A DNA stretch of 64,000 bases from contig CP136893.1 of assembly GCA_034359265.1 (NCBI GenBank), positions 22,700,001 through 22,764,000 on the forward strand. Direction: 5' to 3'. Of the stretch, positions 46,200 to 56,579 are shown in pieces. Each line of letters begins with the position of its first letter. Position 1 is the stretch's first letter. This DNA is from Canna indica (taxonomy: Eukaryota; Streptophyta; Magnoliopsida; Zingiberales; Cannaceae). The notes below the pieces were generated by a model. It was not told the DNA's origin and searched no databases. It saw only the letters and a program-made list of their open reading frames with translations. The translations under genes were made by a program, and so were the position numbers.

Positions 46200-48060
46200 A
46201 TCTTCTGTATACAAGAGAGCACATGTGTAAGTCGAATGACTTACACTATGGGAGGAGGGGGGGTGAATAGTGTGTTATCTAAAAACTTAAGCCTAATTCT
46301 AATTTTAATCAATTCCACCTCACACCCTAAATGACAACAATCACTAATCCTAACAAACTAAGTTTACACCGATGGATTTAAGCCTTACAACCAAGACAAC
46401 CACCCAATTCAACAACCTAGCAACCTAAGTTTACACACTTTGAGATACAATGAAATAAATAAGAAAATACACAAGTAAATGGAGCAAAATACTAAACAAA
46501 TTATACTTAGCTCAAGAACTGAATTCATAGTCCTCTTGATGCCTCAAGTTGATGAATCAATGAAGAGTGAAGGCTCAATAGAGGATAGATGATGAAACTA
46601 GGGTTTTGAGATCAAAATGGCTCAATCAAAGCTTTAGTATCACATGTAATGACTTAATAATAGTTGAAGAACATAAGGAAGGCTGAGGTGAAGTATTTAT
46701 AGAGAGGCCATGAAAATATCTGAATGAAACATCACTCAACAGCTCAAAAAATAGTCGTTGAGGTTTCGTCGATCAATCCTTCGGTCGAAGGTTCGGTCGA
46801 CCGAACATTCAATCGGACGTTGATCGAACAGCCTCTGTTAACTCGTGATGAAATCTGGTTGCTTGTTGGTCGCAGGTCAGTCGATCGAACGGTCGATCGG
46901 ACCTTCGGTCGAAATTACACTGAATGTAATTTTTTGCAAGGTCTGATCTTTCATAATCCTTATTTATATTTCTTAACTTTAAAACATAATTATTAAATAA
47001 GGAATACCCCCTGGATTGGACTAGCGCCAGATCGGATTTGACCCAACAACGCTCCATCCTTCATTCCAAACAAGACCGTGCGACCCCATTAGGGGGCTTC
47101 GCCCAACTACGTCCCTGAGCCAAGCTCAAACCAGACTAAACAGCTCTGCCTAAAGATCCCACCTGGCCACATAAGGATATCTGCATCCTACCATATCAAA
47201 AAATATACATCCACCATCTCCGGGATCGACCTCGACCCATTCTAGGCAACCTCACTACAAGATTTTTGGACGACAACATCGTCCTTCCCTGCTATAAAAA
47301 TAGACACGACGCACCTAGGTAACCCCAGTTCTAATTCCAATACCTCCACCTTGGAGTCCTCCTAATTTGAGCATCATAGTATATTTTGCAAGTCCCCCCG
47401 TCGGCGTCGAACCAGACAATGAGAGATATCGAACCGGATCGGAAGGCCCCAACTCTCTGGCAGGAACACCCCCATTTGGATTCAATAAAAATATCTAAAA
47501 AATCAAAATCCTTTAAGAATCAAATCTAAATTTTGGGGTCTAGTACTAATATGCGAAAACAAAAAATTTTAAAGTCTCCCGATCAAATATGGATAGGTTA
47601 AAGATTTTTAAAAATTCCTTAATAATAGGTCTTTAACTTGTTTCTACCTAATGAATAATTACCGAGACTTTTGGTGCTAAGAAGATGTCTAAATCATATA
47701 GCCCTCTAAGGAGTTCCCTAGACATTGAAAATCTCTGGGTTGTTTTTTGATTTTCTTGGTTTTTCATATTTCGGGGTTCGGGTTTCGATTTTTGGATTTC
47801 TTTGCATCATAATGACGATTTTACATTTGATCTAGACACCCTAAATTTAGACTTTATCTTTCTGAAAAAATTCAAGCCTCGACGAGCGTCCTTGCCGATT
47901 TATTCGATTTCTCCAATTTTTACGATCTGGGACGTCATGCGCTAACCAACTTGGAACCTAAAAATATTTCTCCATGAAACTATTAGTTCCATGTTTGTTA
48001 TCATCAAAATCGAGATTAAGACCTAGGTTGAAAACCTTAAGCCAACAATCTCCTCTTTTT
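46200..48060 (-). repeat. Degenerate LTR-retrotransposon sequence (solo-LTR-like)
   Basis: The right edge, TTGATGATGACAAACATC next to AACCTTAAGCCAACAATCTC (48040-48080), inverted reads TGTTGGCTTAAGG, a form seen at the start of many plant copia LTRs. The left part has GGGGGGGTGAATAG (46258), another phrase common in such LTRs. 46735-46915 carries repeated TCGGTCGA / GATCGAACG motifs. No gag or pol is present. A gypsy-type LTR relic lies inside at 46985-47470. Borders are approximate. Confidence 0.5.
46985..47470 (+). repeat. Gypsy-type LTR relic A
   Basis: It is homologous to 60280-60740. Shared phrases include CTCCATCCTTCAT, GGGATCGACCTCGACCCATT/GGAATTGACCTTGATCCATT, CACCTAGGTAACCCCAGTTC/CACTAAGGTAACTCTAAGTTC and TGTCGAACCGGA-type text. 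A TATA-like CTATAAAAATAGA at 47292-47304 fits an LTR promoter. The similarity stops at CAGGAACA, where copy B continues into a primer-binding-like site. Confidence 0.65.
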
Positions 48061-48419
48061 TGATGATGACAAACATCCGTAAGAAAATATTATAAATAAA
48101 ACATTAAGGAAGTCAAAATAGGAATTCTCCGCTTATCACCATGCATATCTACATAATATAGCTCCCCCTATCTATATGCATATTTTTCCTATATATTTTT
48201 TCCCCTTTACTTATATTTTTTCCCTTTTGACATCAATCAAAATGATAAAAAAAGTCAAATAAGGTAAAGTTGGAACTTGAAAAAAAGTTTTCATGAAAGC
48301 ATATAGATCTCAACTCAAGGGATGAAAATATCAAATTCAATGTGAGACTAAGTAATACATGATGTCAAGAAACGATAGTTAAAATTCAAACCTAGATATC
48401 ATGTACTAATTGATAGTGC

Positions 48420-49866
48420 AGAATTGTGTAGATTAAAGAAGTGATGCTGAGATTTGAGTTTTTGTGTGTCGTATTGTTGCTGAAATTTTTAGCAGGTTAA
48501 ATATCTTTCTCCTCCCTGAAAACCACACTATTGGTTACACTTGAGACATGTTATACCTAAACTAAATGGCCATGGTTAGGGAGTTAGCACTATGGACGAT
48601 CGAGATTAGAGATAAGAACTTAAGCTGAAATTTTCTGCTTCGATAAATTTTCATTGCTGAAATTTCCTGTGGAAGTTAAGTTTGCGGGTTGCCAACTAGT
48701 CACACCAAATGTGGTATTCTATTGTTTGGGTGATAGAACTTATAGCCGAGATGTTGGGCCCAAGAGAGGGTCTGGTGTAGCTATTGCCCGACTCAGTGAG
48801 TGATTGATCATGGGTCTTGAGATTGCGTTAGTGAGCCACGCTGGCGTTAGACCCGAGCGGTAGGGGTCTTGAGATTGCGTCAGTGAGCCACACTGACGTT
48901 AGACCTGAGTGGATTTGGGTTGGATGAGTTATTCCCAACCAGAGTAGGCGTCGGAACTAATAGGCCATCCTAGTTCAGATGGCCAGGGTGAAAGGATCAC
49001 TAAGCTGAGACTTTAGCGACTGACTTATTTGCTTGCTGAGCTTGGGCCGATTTGGGCCGAATAAATGTATTGAATAAATTGGGCCAGTATAGGCCGAATA
49101 AATGTATTGAATAAATTGGGCCAGTATGGGCCGAGTTACTGTAGTGCTTTTGAGCACAGGTTTGTGGATGAATATCTTTATTTTACATGCTATTATATTT
49201 CAGTAATTTCATAAGTATAATTTATATTTATTATGCTTATGCTCGGGAGTTATGTAGAGGGCCTGGGCAGGAAGCCCACTTGGTGAATATCCTAGTGATC
49301 GACTCACGTGTTGGTTTATTGTGTTGACTTATAGTATTGATTTGGGGCCATTGTGGGCCGGTGTGGATTCAGTGCGATTAGGCACGAGCTGGGTGATGGG
49401 TTTCTATATGGGTTGACATGAGTTGTTATCATCTTGTTGTTTTGCATTTGTTTAAATTATATTTATATGGATGTATGTGTTGGCTTAGGGAGGACTCGGG
49501 ATCAGCCACTCACTGAGTTCATTTGAACTCACCCATCTTTTTCATGTCTTTCTTGCAGATCATGACTAAGAGAAGTACGGTTGTACCTACGTGGTGCGGC
49601 TGGGGTGGCGAGCTCAGCAGCAGGTCTTGTGACGTGTCGGTAGTAGTCGAGTCGTAGGGGTTATTTATGCATTTTGGATTACATTATGGACTTGTACACA
49701 TATTTTCTATTCTGGACATTTTATTGAAGTTATGCATTCACAAGTTACCATTTGGTATCTGCTTGTTTATCATTTTTTTCTGCATTTGTATGCATGGCTT
49801 GGTAGGCTTCGGAGTACGGACGTGTACTCTGGCCGGTCACATGACCTTGGTTTTGGGGTGTGACAA
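48420..49866 (+). repeat. Gypsy (Del/Tekay-like) LTR remnant
   Basis: The text ends GGTTTTGGGGTGTGACA at 49866, a common 3' end of plant chromovirus LTRs. It contains the characteristic ACTCACTGAGTTCATTTGAA (ACTCACCC) stretch at 49508-49535. Two internal tandem duplications occur: GTCTTGAGATTGCGT with AGTGAGCCACNCTGACGTTAGACC at 48815 and 48867, and GGCCGAATAAATGTATTGAA at 49046 and 49092. The start is unclear, and no internal region of the retroelement follows, so it is probably a solo LTR. Confidence 0.6.
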
Positions 49867-49926
49867 AGTTGAAATGATTTTCCGAGGGGGATTTTAATTC
49901 TGTATATTTCCATCGTGTGGTTCTAA

Positions 49927-50450
49927 CACTACTAGAAAAATGGTCATCAGCAACGGCTGATGCCGTTGCTGAGCCGTTGCTGAAGAGAATCAGCAACGGC
50001 CGCGCCGTTGCAATAGAGCCGTGACAGAAAGTCGCGTTGCTGATGACTTAGCAACGGATCAGCAAAGGCCGCTCGGGCCGTCGCTAAAAACATTATCAGC
50101 AACGGCCGCTTGGGCCGTCGCTAAAAACATTATCAGCAACGGCCGCTCGGGCCGTCGCTAAAAACATTATCAGCAACGGCCGCTCGGGCCGTCGCTAAAA
50201 ACATTATCAGCAACGGCCGCTCGGGCCGTCGCTAAAAACATTATCAGCAACGGTTTTGCCACAGACCCGGAGCCGTTGCTGATAACATTAATAGCAACGG
50301 CCGCTGAGTCCGTAGCAACGCCGTTAGTAAAACCCCGTCGCTAAGCCGTTGCTGTAGGTCATCAGCAACGGCTTTCGATACACTTTTAGCAACGGCGTTC
50401 CCACGGACGGCCGTGAGAAAGCCGTTGCTGATGACGCATACCTGGGAACA
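49927..50450. repeat. Left subterminal repeat array of CACTA copy 2
   Basis: It includes about five tandem 37-bp units (start ATCAGCAACGGCCGCTCGGG, end GTCGCTAAAAACATT) between 50057 and 50248. Further CAGCAACGGC / GCCGTTGCTG motifs on both strands are scattered on either side. Each unit can fold on itself (CGGCCGCTCGGGCCG). This is the expected binding zone for the TnpA-like protein. Confidence 0.9.
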
Positions 50451-50720
50451 GAAAAATTAAAAATTTCAAATTTCCATTGATACATTGATACATTATCTGA
50501 TACATAACTCACACACCCATACCCTCATACACACATTCATTCACACATCACAAACACACCAAGATATACATCAAAACAATTATATTTATATTGATAATTA
50601 TCCATGATAGTATAAAAACAATTCAAATGCAAAATTGAAGTATCAATATCCAAACAAAATAAGTTAAACAAGTTCAATATCTCAGTAACAAGTTCAATAT
50701 CCAAATAAAAAATCTCACGA

Positions 50721-52256
50721 TCACGATGGAGGATGGTCTGGATCATATGGCGGGGTCTGGAGTGCTTGAGTGTACACCGGCGTGGACTGACTCGAGGACG
50801 ATGGATTAGATGATGCCGAAGAGATGCCTGCTTCAGGATGACCTGACATGTTGCGTAGCATAGCTTGTATATCCGCCATCATCTGACTCTGGCGCTCCAT
50901 TATCTCAGTCTGACGCGCGACCGTGTCCTCTAGAGTCCTTATTCTGCTACTATGATCATAACTGGATCTAGAGGTGGACGGCCGCTCACCAGCGACCGGA
51001 GGGGTCGGTGCCCCAAGTGGCCCTAGCACGGCTCGCGCATGACCACTATCTGCGAAGCCATATACGCGGCCATGGTCCCAACCACCTGCGGCCTCGACCC
51101 ACGATGCTGCGTCAAAGTCCTCGGGGGTACCCCCACGCTGCACCACCGTCTGGCTGTACGTCTCCTACTCGAGTTTGATTTTTTGTTAAATATTTATCAT
51201 AAAACTTAAATTATAAATATATTTTGAATAATTTAAACAAATATATAATTACCATAATGTGTGCAGCGCGGTTGTCGATGTACTCCCCCGTCCCATGTGC
51301 TCGACGGTGAGTCCGCTCAAACACCGCCATCGGGAAGGGTCGCTGGACACTCCCGTCATCCGACACCGTCGTCTACATTTACAAAACAAATATATTAATT
51401 AGTACACATAGTAACAAATAAAATATATAATTAAAAGATATACTTACCATACGGTTCGCGTGCACTGCAAATGCAACAGAGCCGCCGGTGTGACGCGCTG
51501 CTCCCCCCGACATGCGATTTCTAGCCGCATTCCGAGAAACCTCCTGCCATCGATCCGTCGACCATATCCCCACGAGCTGGTCCCATATATCCGGAGTAAT
51601 CCAACCGGGGCCGTATCCCCGAGTCTCCGCGATGTTAGTGGTCCCAGCTCGGGCCATCGCTTGGGACCGAGCCTGCCCCAGCTGCCCGTTGTACCTTGCC
51701 CGGGAAATAGCCTCCCAGGTAGCGTAAATGAAGGGCCTCTGGTCCTCGGCCCATGTATAGCGAGCCTGCAAAATAATAATATCAGTACCAATATTAATAT
51801 ATCATCATGCATGTAAAAAAAAATAATAATATGTGCCTCAAACTCGCGCCATAACATGTCGACGTGCTCGCTAGGCACGTGAGACCACGTAGGCCATGCC
51901 CCGTGCATGTATCGTCGAATAGTAGAAGAAATGCTCCTCGACACTTCTTCTTGCTCGAACCTGCACAACAAAAATAAATTTTAATATTATATTATGATAT
52001 AATGAATTTGTAATGATTCATAATTCATGATATATTACCGCTCCCCGATCACGCTAATCAATCTACGTGACTCTGTGGCTGGTGGAGGCTGCCACCTGTT
52101 CGGCCCGCGTGGCCGCCTGCGTCTGGATGTACTAGCATCGGCAGTATCATCCTCATGAGGATCAGCAACAGGAGGATCAGCAGCATGAGTAAGTGCTGGA
52201 GTCTCACCGATCGGAGACTCCGAAGCTCTCCTGCGTCGATAACCACGACCAGACAT
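50721..52256 (-). CDS. CACTA second protein (TnpA/Ptta-like), five exons
   Basis: Exons 52039-52256, 51837-51960, 51448-51765, 51253-51372 and 50721-51164 join in frame to 407 residues. It starts MSGRGYRRRRASESPIGETP, with a basic N-terminus. Then come an FEQEEVSRSISSTIRRYMHG and EHVDMLWREFE block, ARYTWAEDQRPFIYATWEAI, and the conserved IWDQLVGIWSTDRWQEVSRN plus ARHTGGSVAFAVHANRM. A C-terminal coiled-coil candidate, RIRTLEDTVARQTEIMERQS, is followed by a Ser/Pro-rich tail. This order matches plant En/Spm second proteins, which bind subterminal repeats. Four introns have usual borders, except that intron 2 starts GC (GAG|GCACAT) where copy 3 has GT. The gene lies 77 bp downstream of TNP2, same strand, perhaps made by alternative splicing or read-through as in En/Spm. 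Confidence 0.87.
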
Positions 52257-52333
52257 ATCTGTCGAACAGACATATAATCAGATAATTGTATAAATAGTAG
52301 AGATATATTTAATAAAATATATATACTTTACAA

Positions 52334-55300
52334 TTATTCCTCATCATCTGAATAATAGTCTTCGAATTCTTCTTCTTCTTCCTCTTCTTCCTCTTCTTCA
52401 TCTTCTTCATCTCCAGCTTCCTCAATTTCATGATCGTCATCATCAGCATATTCAACTTCTAATTGAATTGACGTTGTGTCTGCATCCTCGAGTATTGGAA
52501 TAATATGATCCACAACAGGAAGATCATCTTCTTGATAGAAACCAGGAGGATCATTTTCTCCTACTATCGGATCAATTTTTCCTCTACCTTTTGTCTTACA
52601 GACTACACGCCAATCTGCTCTATCTTTATTTCGAGCCGGATACTTCGCGTAATATACTTGTTCGGCTTGTGATGCCAATATAAAAGGCTCATTTGCTGCC
52701 AATTTCGATTTGTAATTAACCTCAACAAGTTTGTATTTTGGATGAACTTTCATGCCCCTTTCTGTTGTATCGAACCAATGACATCTAAATAGGATCACTG
52801 ATTTCAAGCCGAAGTAGTGCAACTCTATCACTTCTTCCACCAGTCCATAAAAATCCATATCACATTCAACATAGGTTGTCCCTTTCACGCAGACCCCAGC
52901 ATTCATCGTCTTCTTTGTAAATAAATATTCAACCGTGTGAAATTTATACCCGTTAACAAAATATTCGCTATAGCACGACACAAGTCGCAACGGTCCACTA
53001 ACAAACTCAAATATTCTTTCATCTATTTCAGCTCTGTGATCTTTGCTGTAAGTCTGAATCCAAGTAGAGAAATCACGATTCCGTAATCTCTCCAATTCTT
53101 GATCGTTGTGAATAGAGTATTTTTGCACCATCTCAATGTCAAATATTTCAATGAATTGTTCAATCTCTGGATAATTGAGTAATACATACAAGTGTGCCAA
53201 ATGATACTCTTCATCGCTTAAGTGTCGAGATGGACGAGAACCAAAAGCACGACCAGAGTGACAAAATATATTTAAACGTCCATCTGAATGTCGAACACCC
53301 CCGTCGTCGTTACGTGGAAGACGATCAAATCTTGTCTGTACTGTCGATTCAAAGTAAAATGAGCAGAATGTTGAAATTTCTTGGATGATATACGATTCAG
53401 ATATTGATCCTTCAACAGCTGCGGTGTTCTTTACTTTTTTCTTCAGACGATTCATATATCTTTCAAATAAGTACATCCAACGATATTGAACGGGGCCACC
53501 AACTCGTGCCTCGTATGCCAAGTGTATCGGTAGATGCTCCATCGAGTCAAAAAATGCAGGAGGGAAAAACTGCTCCAGCTTGCATATGATTTCAATAATA
53601 TTATTTTCAAGTGTAGACATATCTTCGACTCGAAGGACATTTGCACAGATGCTTCTAAAAAACATACTTAATTCAGTCAACGGACCGCAAATATTATCAG
53701 GTAGAAGATCTCGAAATGCGATCGGAAGTAATCTCTGCATGAATACATGACAATCATGACTCTTCATCCCTGATATTTTGCAATCATCGACGTTCACACA
53801 TCGAGATAAGTTTGAAGCATATCCATCGGATAATCTGAGTTCTTTTACCCATTGACAAACATCTTTGATCTGTTGTTTATTTAACACATATAGGGCCTTC
53901 GATTTCAGATATCGTCCGTTGACCTCTTGTAACTCCAACTCTGGTCTTTTACAAAATATTTTCAGATCATGTCGGGCTTTGACATTATCTTTAGTTTTTC
54001 CAGAAATATCCATCAAAGTGTTGAAAATATTATCAAACACATTTTTTTCAATGTGCATGATATCTAAATTATGTCGAATCAATAATGAACTCCAATAGGG
54101 CAATTCCCAAAAGATACTTTTTTTCACCCAGTTGTGTGTTTGGCCAAAACCTGACACTCTTTCATTGCAACCAAATACTATATCTAGAAGTGCTGAAACA
54201 CGTGCTAACATTTGTTCACCAGACAACATCGGTGGTGGCCCATCTCTTTCGACTCTGCCCTTAGTAAATTTATTACGATTCCTTCGATACTGATGATGAA
54301 CCGGTAGGAATCGACGATGACAATCAAAGAATGAGATTTTTCGTCCGTTCTGAAGACTGATTGATTTAGAGTGTTCCATACAATACGGACAAGAGAGTCG
54401 GCCGTGAGTGCTCCAACCCGACAACATGCCGTACGCCGGGAAATCATTGATTGTCCACAAAACCGCGGCCTTTAAATTGAAGTTTTGCTTCCGATGACAA
54501 TCATAAGTGACAGCTCCCTCGGTCCACAATGTTTTCAATTCATCTATCAAGGGTCTAAGAAATATGTCAATTTCTTTTCGCGGACCCTTAGGACCCGGAA
54601 TAATCATCGAAAGATAAATAAATTCATCTTTCATGCACATTGACGGTGGCAAATTATAAACTGTCAGCAGCACTGGCCAAACTGAATAAGGAGTTGCAGA
54701 ATGTCCAAACGGATTAAAACCATCTGTGCACAATCCCAATATGATATTTCTAGTATCCCTAGGAAATGAAGGATAACATGTATCCAAATGTTTCCATTCT
54801 TCACTGTCAGATGGATGAGTCATTACTGTATCATCACGACTTGTTGCATGCCAACTCATGTAGGGGGCTGTCTTTTCCGACATGAATAACCTTTGAAGCC
54901 TCGGTGTTAGTGGAAAATACCGAAGCACCTTAAACGGGATATTTTTCTGTCGGACCGATTTCTTCTCCTTGTAACGAGGGTGTTGACATACAGGGCATTT
55001 ATCCAACTGCATATTTTCTTTATAATATAAAATGCAGTTATATAGGCACGCGTGTATTTTTTCGTACCCAAGCCCCAATTTTCTCATTAGCTTTTTAGTC
55101 TTATAAAAAGTAGGCTCAAACTTGTTATCAGTAGGCAGCATTCCATTAATCAATCCAGCAATCCGATCATACGCAACTCCGCTGATATTACAATCGGCCT
55201 TGATGTTTAAGAGCTGTGTCATTGCTGAAAACCTAGTGTATTTAGGACAATTCTCATACAAAGGTTCATCGGCAGCTTTCAACATCTCGTAAAATTCTGC

Positions 55301-55804
55301 AGCTTCTTTATTCGGTAATTCAATCTCTACCGCAGCCCCTACTTCTGTGATATCAACCGCTGTAGTATCTGGTGGGACTGATGTCTGAAGAACTAGCCGA
55401 TCAACATTATCATTCAGGCGGAATTGACCCCCAAGACTATCAAGTATCATAGTTCTATAGGGATTACATTGACTGGATGAAGAAGCACCAGCAGAGGAAG
55501 ATTCACCATATGTCTGAACGACAGGATTGCTCGACGTCCCGACTTCGCGTGACTCCCCATGACAAGTCCATAGAAAATATCTTGGTGCAAATCCTTTGGT
55601 ATATAGATGTAGAGTGACAGTCTCCCGATCCAAAAATCGTCCATTTGAACAAATGCGGCACGGACATCGGATTTGATCACCCATGCTAACGAAATTCCGA
55701 TTCGAATAGGCAAAATTTAGGAAGTACGTTACGCCTAATCGAAACTCATTCGTTAAAGCTCCACGATCAAGACGTCGGTACATCCAACTTCGATCAGCCG
55801 ACAT
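52334..55804 (-). CDS. TNP2-type CACTA transposase, intact
   Basis: An uninterrupted 1156-residue frame from ATG at 55804. Domains in order: a transposase-associated zinc-ribbon-like domain (about 5-80; DQIRCPCRICSNGRFLDRET, HLYTKGFAPRYFLW) and the transposase_21 core (about 220-620; CLYNCILYYKEN, CPVCQHPRYK, LCTDGFNPFGHSATPYSVWP, TINDFPAYGMLSGWSTHGRL, HNLDIMHIEKNVFDN). A DUF4218 segment (about 700-815; KLEQFFPPAFFDSMEHLPIH, GGPVQYRWMYLFERYM), a DUF4216 segment (about 955-1030; LKSVILFRCHWFDT) and a strongly acidic tail (EEAGDEEDEEEEEEEE...) follow. It would recognise the CACTA ends and cut the element out. The copies at 784-4111 and 16096-24271 are broken relatives. No intron is needed. Confidence 0.95.
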   Translation of the reverse strand: MSADRSWMYRRLDRGALTNEFRLGVTYFLNFAYSNRNFVSMGDQIRCPCRICSNGRFLDRETVTLHLYTKGFAPRYFLWTCHGESREVGTSSNPVVQTYGESSSAGASSSSQCNPYRTMILDSLGGQFRLNDNVDRLVLQTSVPPDTTAVDITEVGAAVEIELPNKEAAEFYEMLKAADEPLYENCPKYTRFSAMTQLLNIKADCNISGVAYDRIAGLINGMLPTDNKFEPTFYKTKKLMRKLGLGYEKIHACLYNCILYYKENMQLDKCPVCQHPRYKEKKSVRQKNIPFKVLRYFPLTPRLQRLFMSEKTAPYMSWHATSRDDTVMTHPSDSEEWKHLDTCYPSFPRDTRNIILGLCTDGFNPFGHSATPYSVWPVLLTVYNLPPSMCMKDEFIYLSMIIPGPKGPRKEIDIFLRPLIDELKTLWTEGAVTYDCHRKQNFNLKAAVLWTINDFPAYGMLSGWSTHGRLSCPYCMEHSKSISLQNGRKISFFDCHRRFLPVHHQYRRNRNKFTKGRVERDGPPPMLSGEQMLARVSALLDIVFGCNERVSGFGQTHNWVKKSIFWELPYWSSLLIRHNLDIMHIEKNVFDNIFNTLMDISGKTKDNVKARHDLKIFCKRPELELQEVNGRYLKSKALYVLNKQQIKDVCQWVKELRLSDGYASNLSRCVNVDDCKISGMKSHDCHVFMQRLLPIAFRDLLPDNICGPLTELSMFFRSICANVLRVEDMSTLENNIIEIICKLEQFFPPAFFDSMEHLPIHLAYEARVGGPVQYRWMYLFERYMNRLKKKVKNTAAVEGSISESYIIQEISTFCSFYFESTVQTRFDRLPRNDDGGVRHSDGRLNIFCHSGRAFGSRPSRHLSDEEYHLAHLYVLLNYPEIEQFIEIFDIEMVQKYSIHNDQELERLRNRDFSTWIQTYSKDHRAEIDERIFEFVSGPLRLVSCYSEYFVNGYKFHTVEYLFTKKTMNAGVCVKGTTYVECDMDFYGLVEEVIELHYFGLKSVILFRCHWFDTTERGMKVHPKYKLVEVNYKSKLAANEPFILASQAEQVYYAKYPARNKDRADWRVVCKTKGRGKIDPIVGENDPPGFYQEDDLPVVDHIIPILEDADTTSIQLEVEYADDDDHEIEEAGDEEDEEEEEEEEEEEFEDYYSDDEE

Positions 55805-55881
55805 GATTCTGTCATCAATGACAATTTATTTGGTTAATGCATGTCTTTAGGTGAGATTGTCCTATTCCATTCGGGATTTAT

Positions 55882-56071
55882 GTTATTCGTACTGCACTTA
55901 CGTTTTTATTTTAACTGTGAACTAATTATTCTAAATTTTGGCAGCATCTCCCTACAGTTCTCCGAATACGCATATCATCTGGGCGCGTATCGGAGAACAA
56001 GAGAGATGTTGCCGAAATTTAGAATAATTAGTTAACAGTTAAAATAAAAACGTAAGTGCGGTACAAATAAC
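55882..56071. promoter_or_regulatory. 190-bp palindrome upstream of the CACTA copy 2 transposase
   Basis: Left arm phrases GCACTTACGTTTTTATTTTA, TTGGCAGCATCTC and AGTTCTCCGAATACGC return inverted as TAAAATAAAAACGTAAGTGC, GAGATGTTGCCGAA and GCGTATCGGAGAAC around a centre near 55980. It lies about 80 bp 5' of the transposase start. The same palindrome, diverged, occurs upstream of the copy 1 transposase (4160-4310 plus 8138-8200). It could act in promoter control, as a transposase binding site or as a hairpin; its role is not known. Confidence 0.8.
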
Positions 56072-56261
56072 TATATTCTCAAATTGTCCAATCAGGGACA
56101 ATTCAAGAATTGTACGTCGTATAAAAGATCATCTACTTCTTTTACACGAACATACAATCTCCGAACAGATCTAAGGTTTTGCTAAATCATATCCGACTCG
56201 TCGATGCGTACGTGAAACATATCAACTCGTCGGATGGATGATTATTTTCTAAATGTTTCGA

Positions 56262-56465
56262 GACAGTTCGAGTCCATATTGGACGATTTCGGCGTGCGTC
56301 CGAAGTGGACGATTCCTGCGTGCGTCCAAAGTGGACGATTTCGACGCGCGTCCGAAGTGGACGATTCCGGCGCGCGTCCGAATTGGACGATTCCGGCGCG
56401 CGTCCGAATTGGACGATTCCGGCGCGCGTCCGAAGTGGACGATTCCGGCGCGCGTCCGAAATTAA
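56262..56465. repeat. 26-bp GC-rich tandem repeat
   Basis: Seven to eight copies of a 26-bp unit (TCCGAAGTGGACGATTCCGG then CGCGCG) run head to tail. The first copies have TGCG or CATATTGG variants and the last four are nearly identical. It lies in the 5' non-coding part of CACTA copy 2. Since 26 is not a multiple of three, the frames that cross it are by-products. Confidence 0.92.
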
Positions 56466-56579
56466 TCTAAACCCTAATAATTAATCTAACAAATTAAACA
56501 ATTAATCTAAACAATTAATTAACAATTATAAAACAATTAATTAACAATTATAAAATAATAAAAAATTATATATATATTT

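Noticed and set aside
50057..50248. Evenly spaced 37-bp direct repeats that look a little like a CRISPR array
   Set aside because: There are no spacers (units abut directly), the setting is a plant transposon end, and each unit matches the subterminal motif found all over CACTA copy 2.
56234..56470. Two overlapping 70-78 codon frames with repeating RRASEVDDSGARP-like units
   Set aside because: They are read-through of a 26-bp tandem repeat; the unit is not a multiple of three, so all frames stay open by chance.
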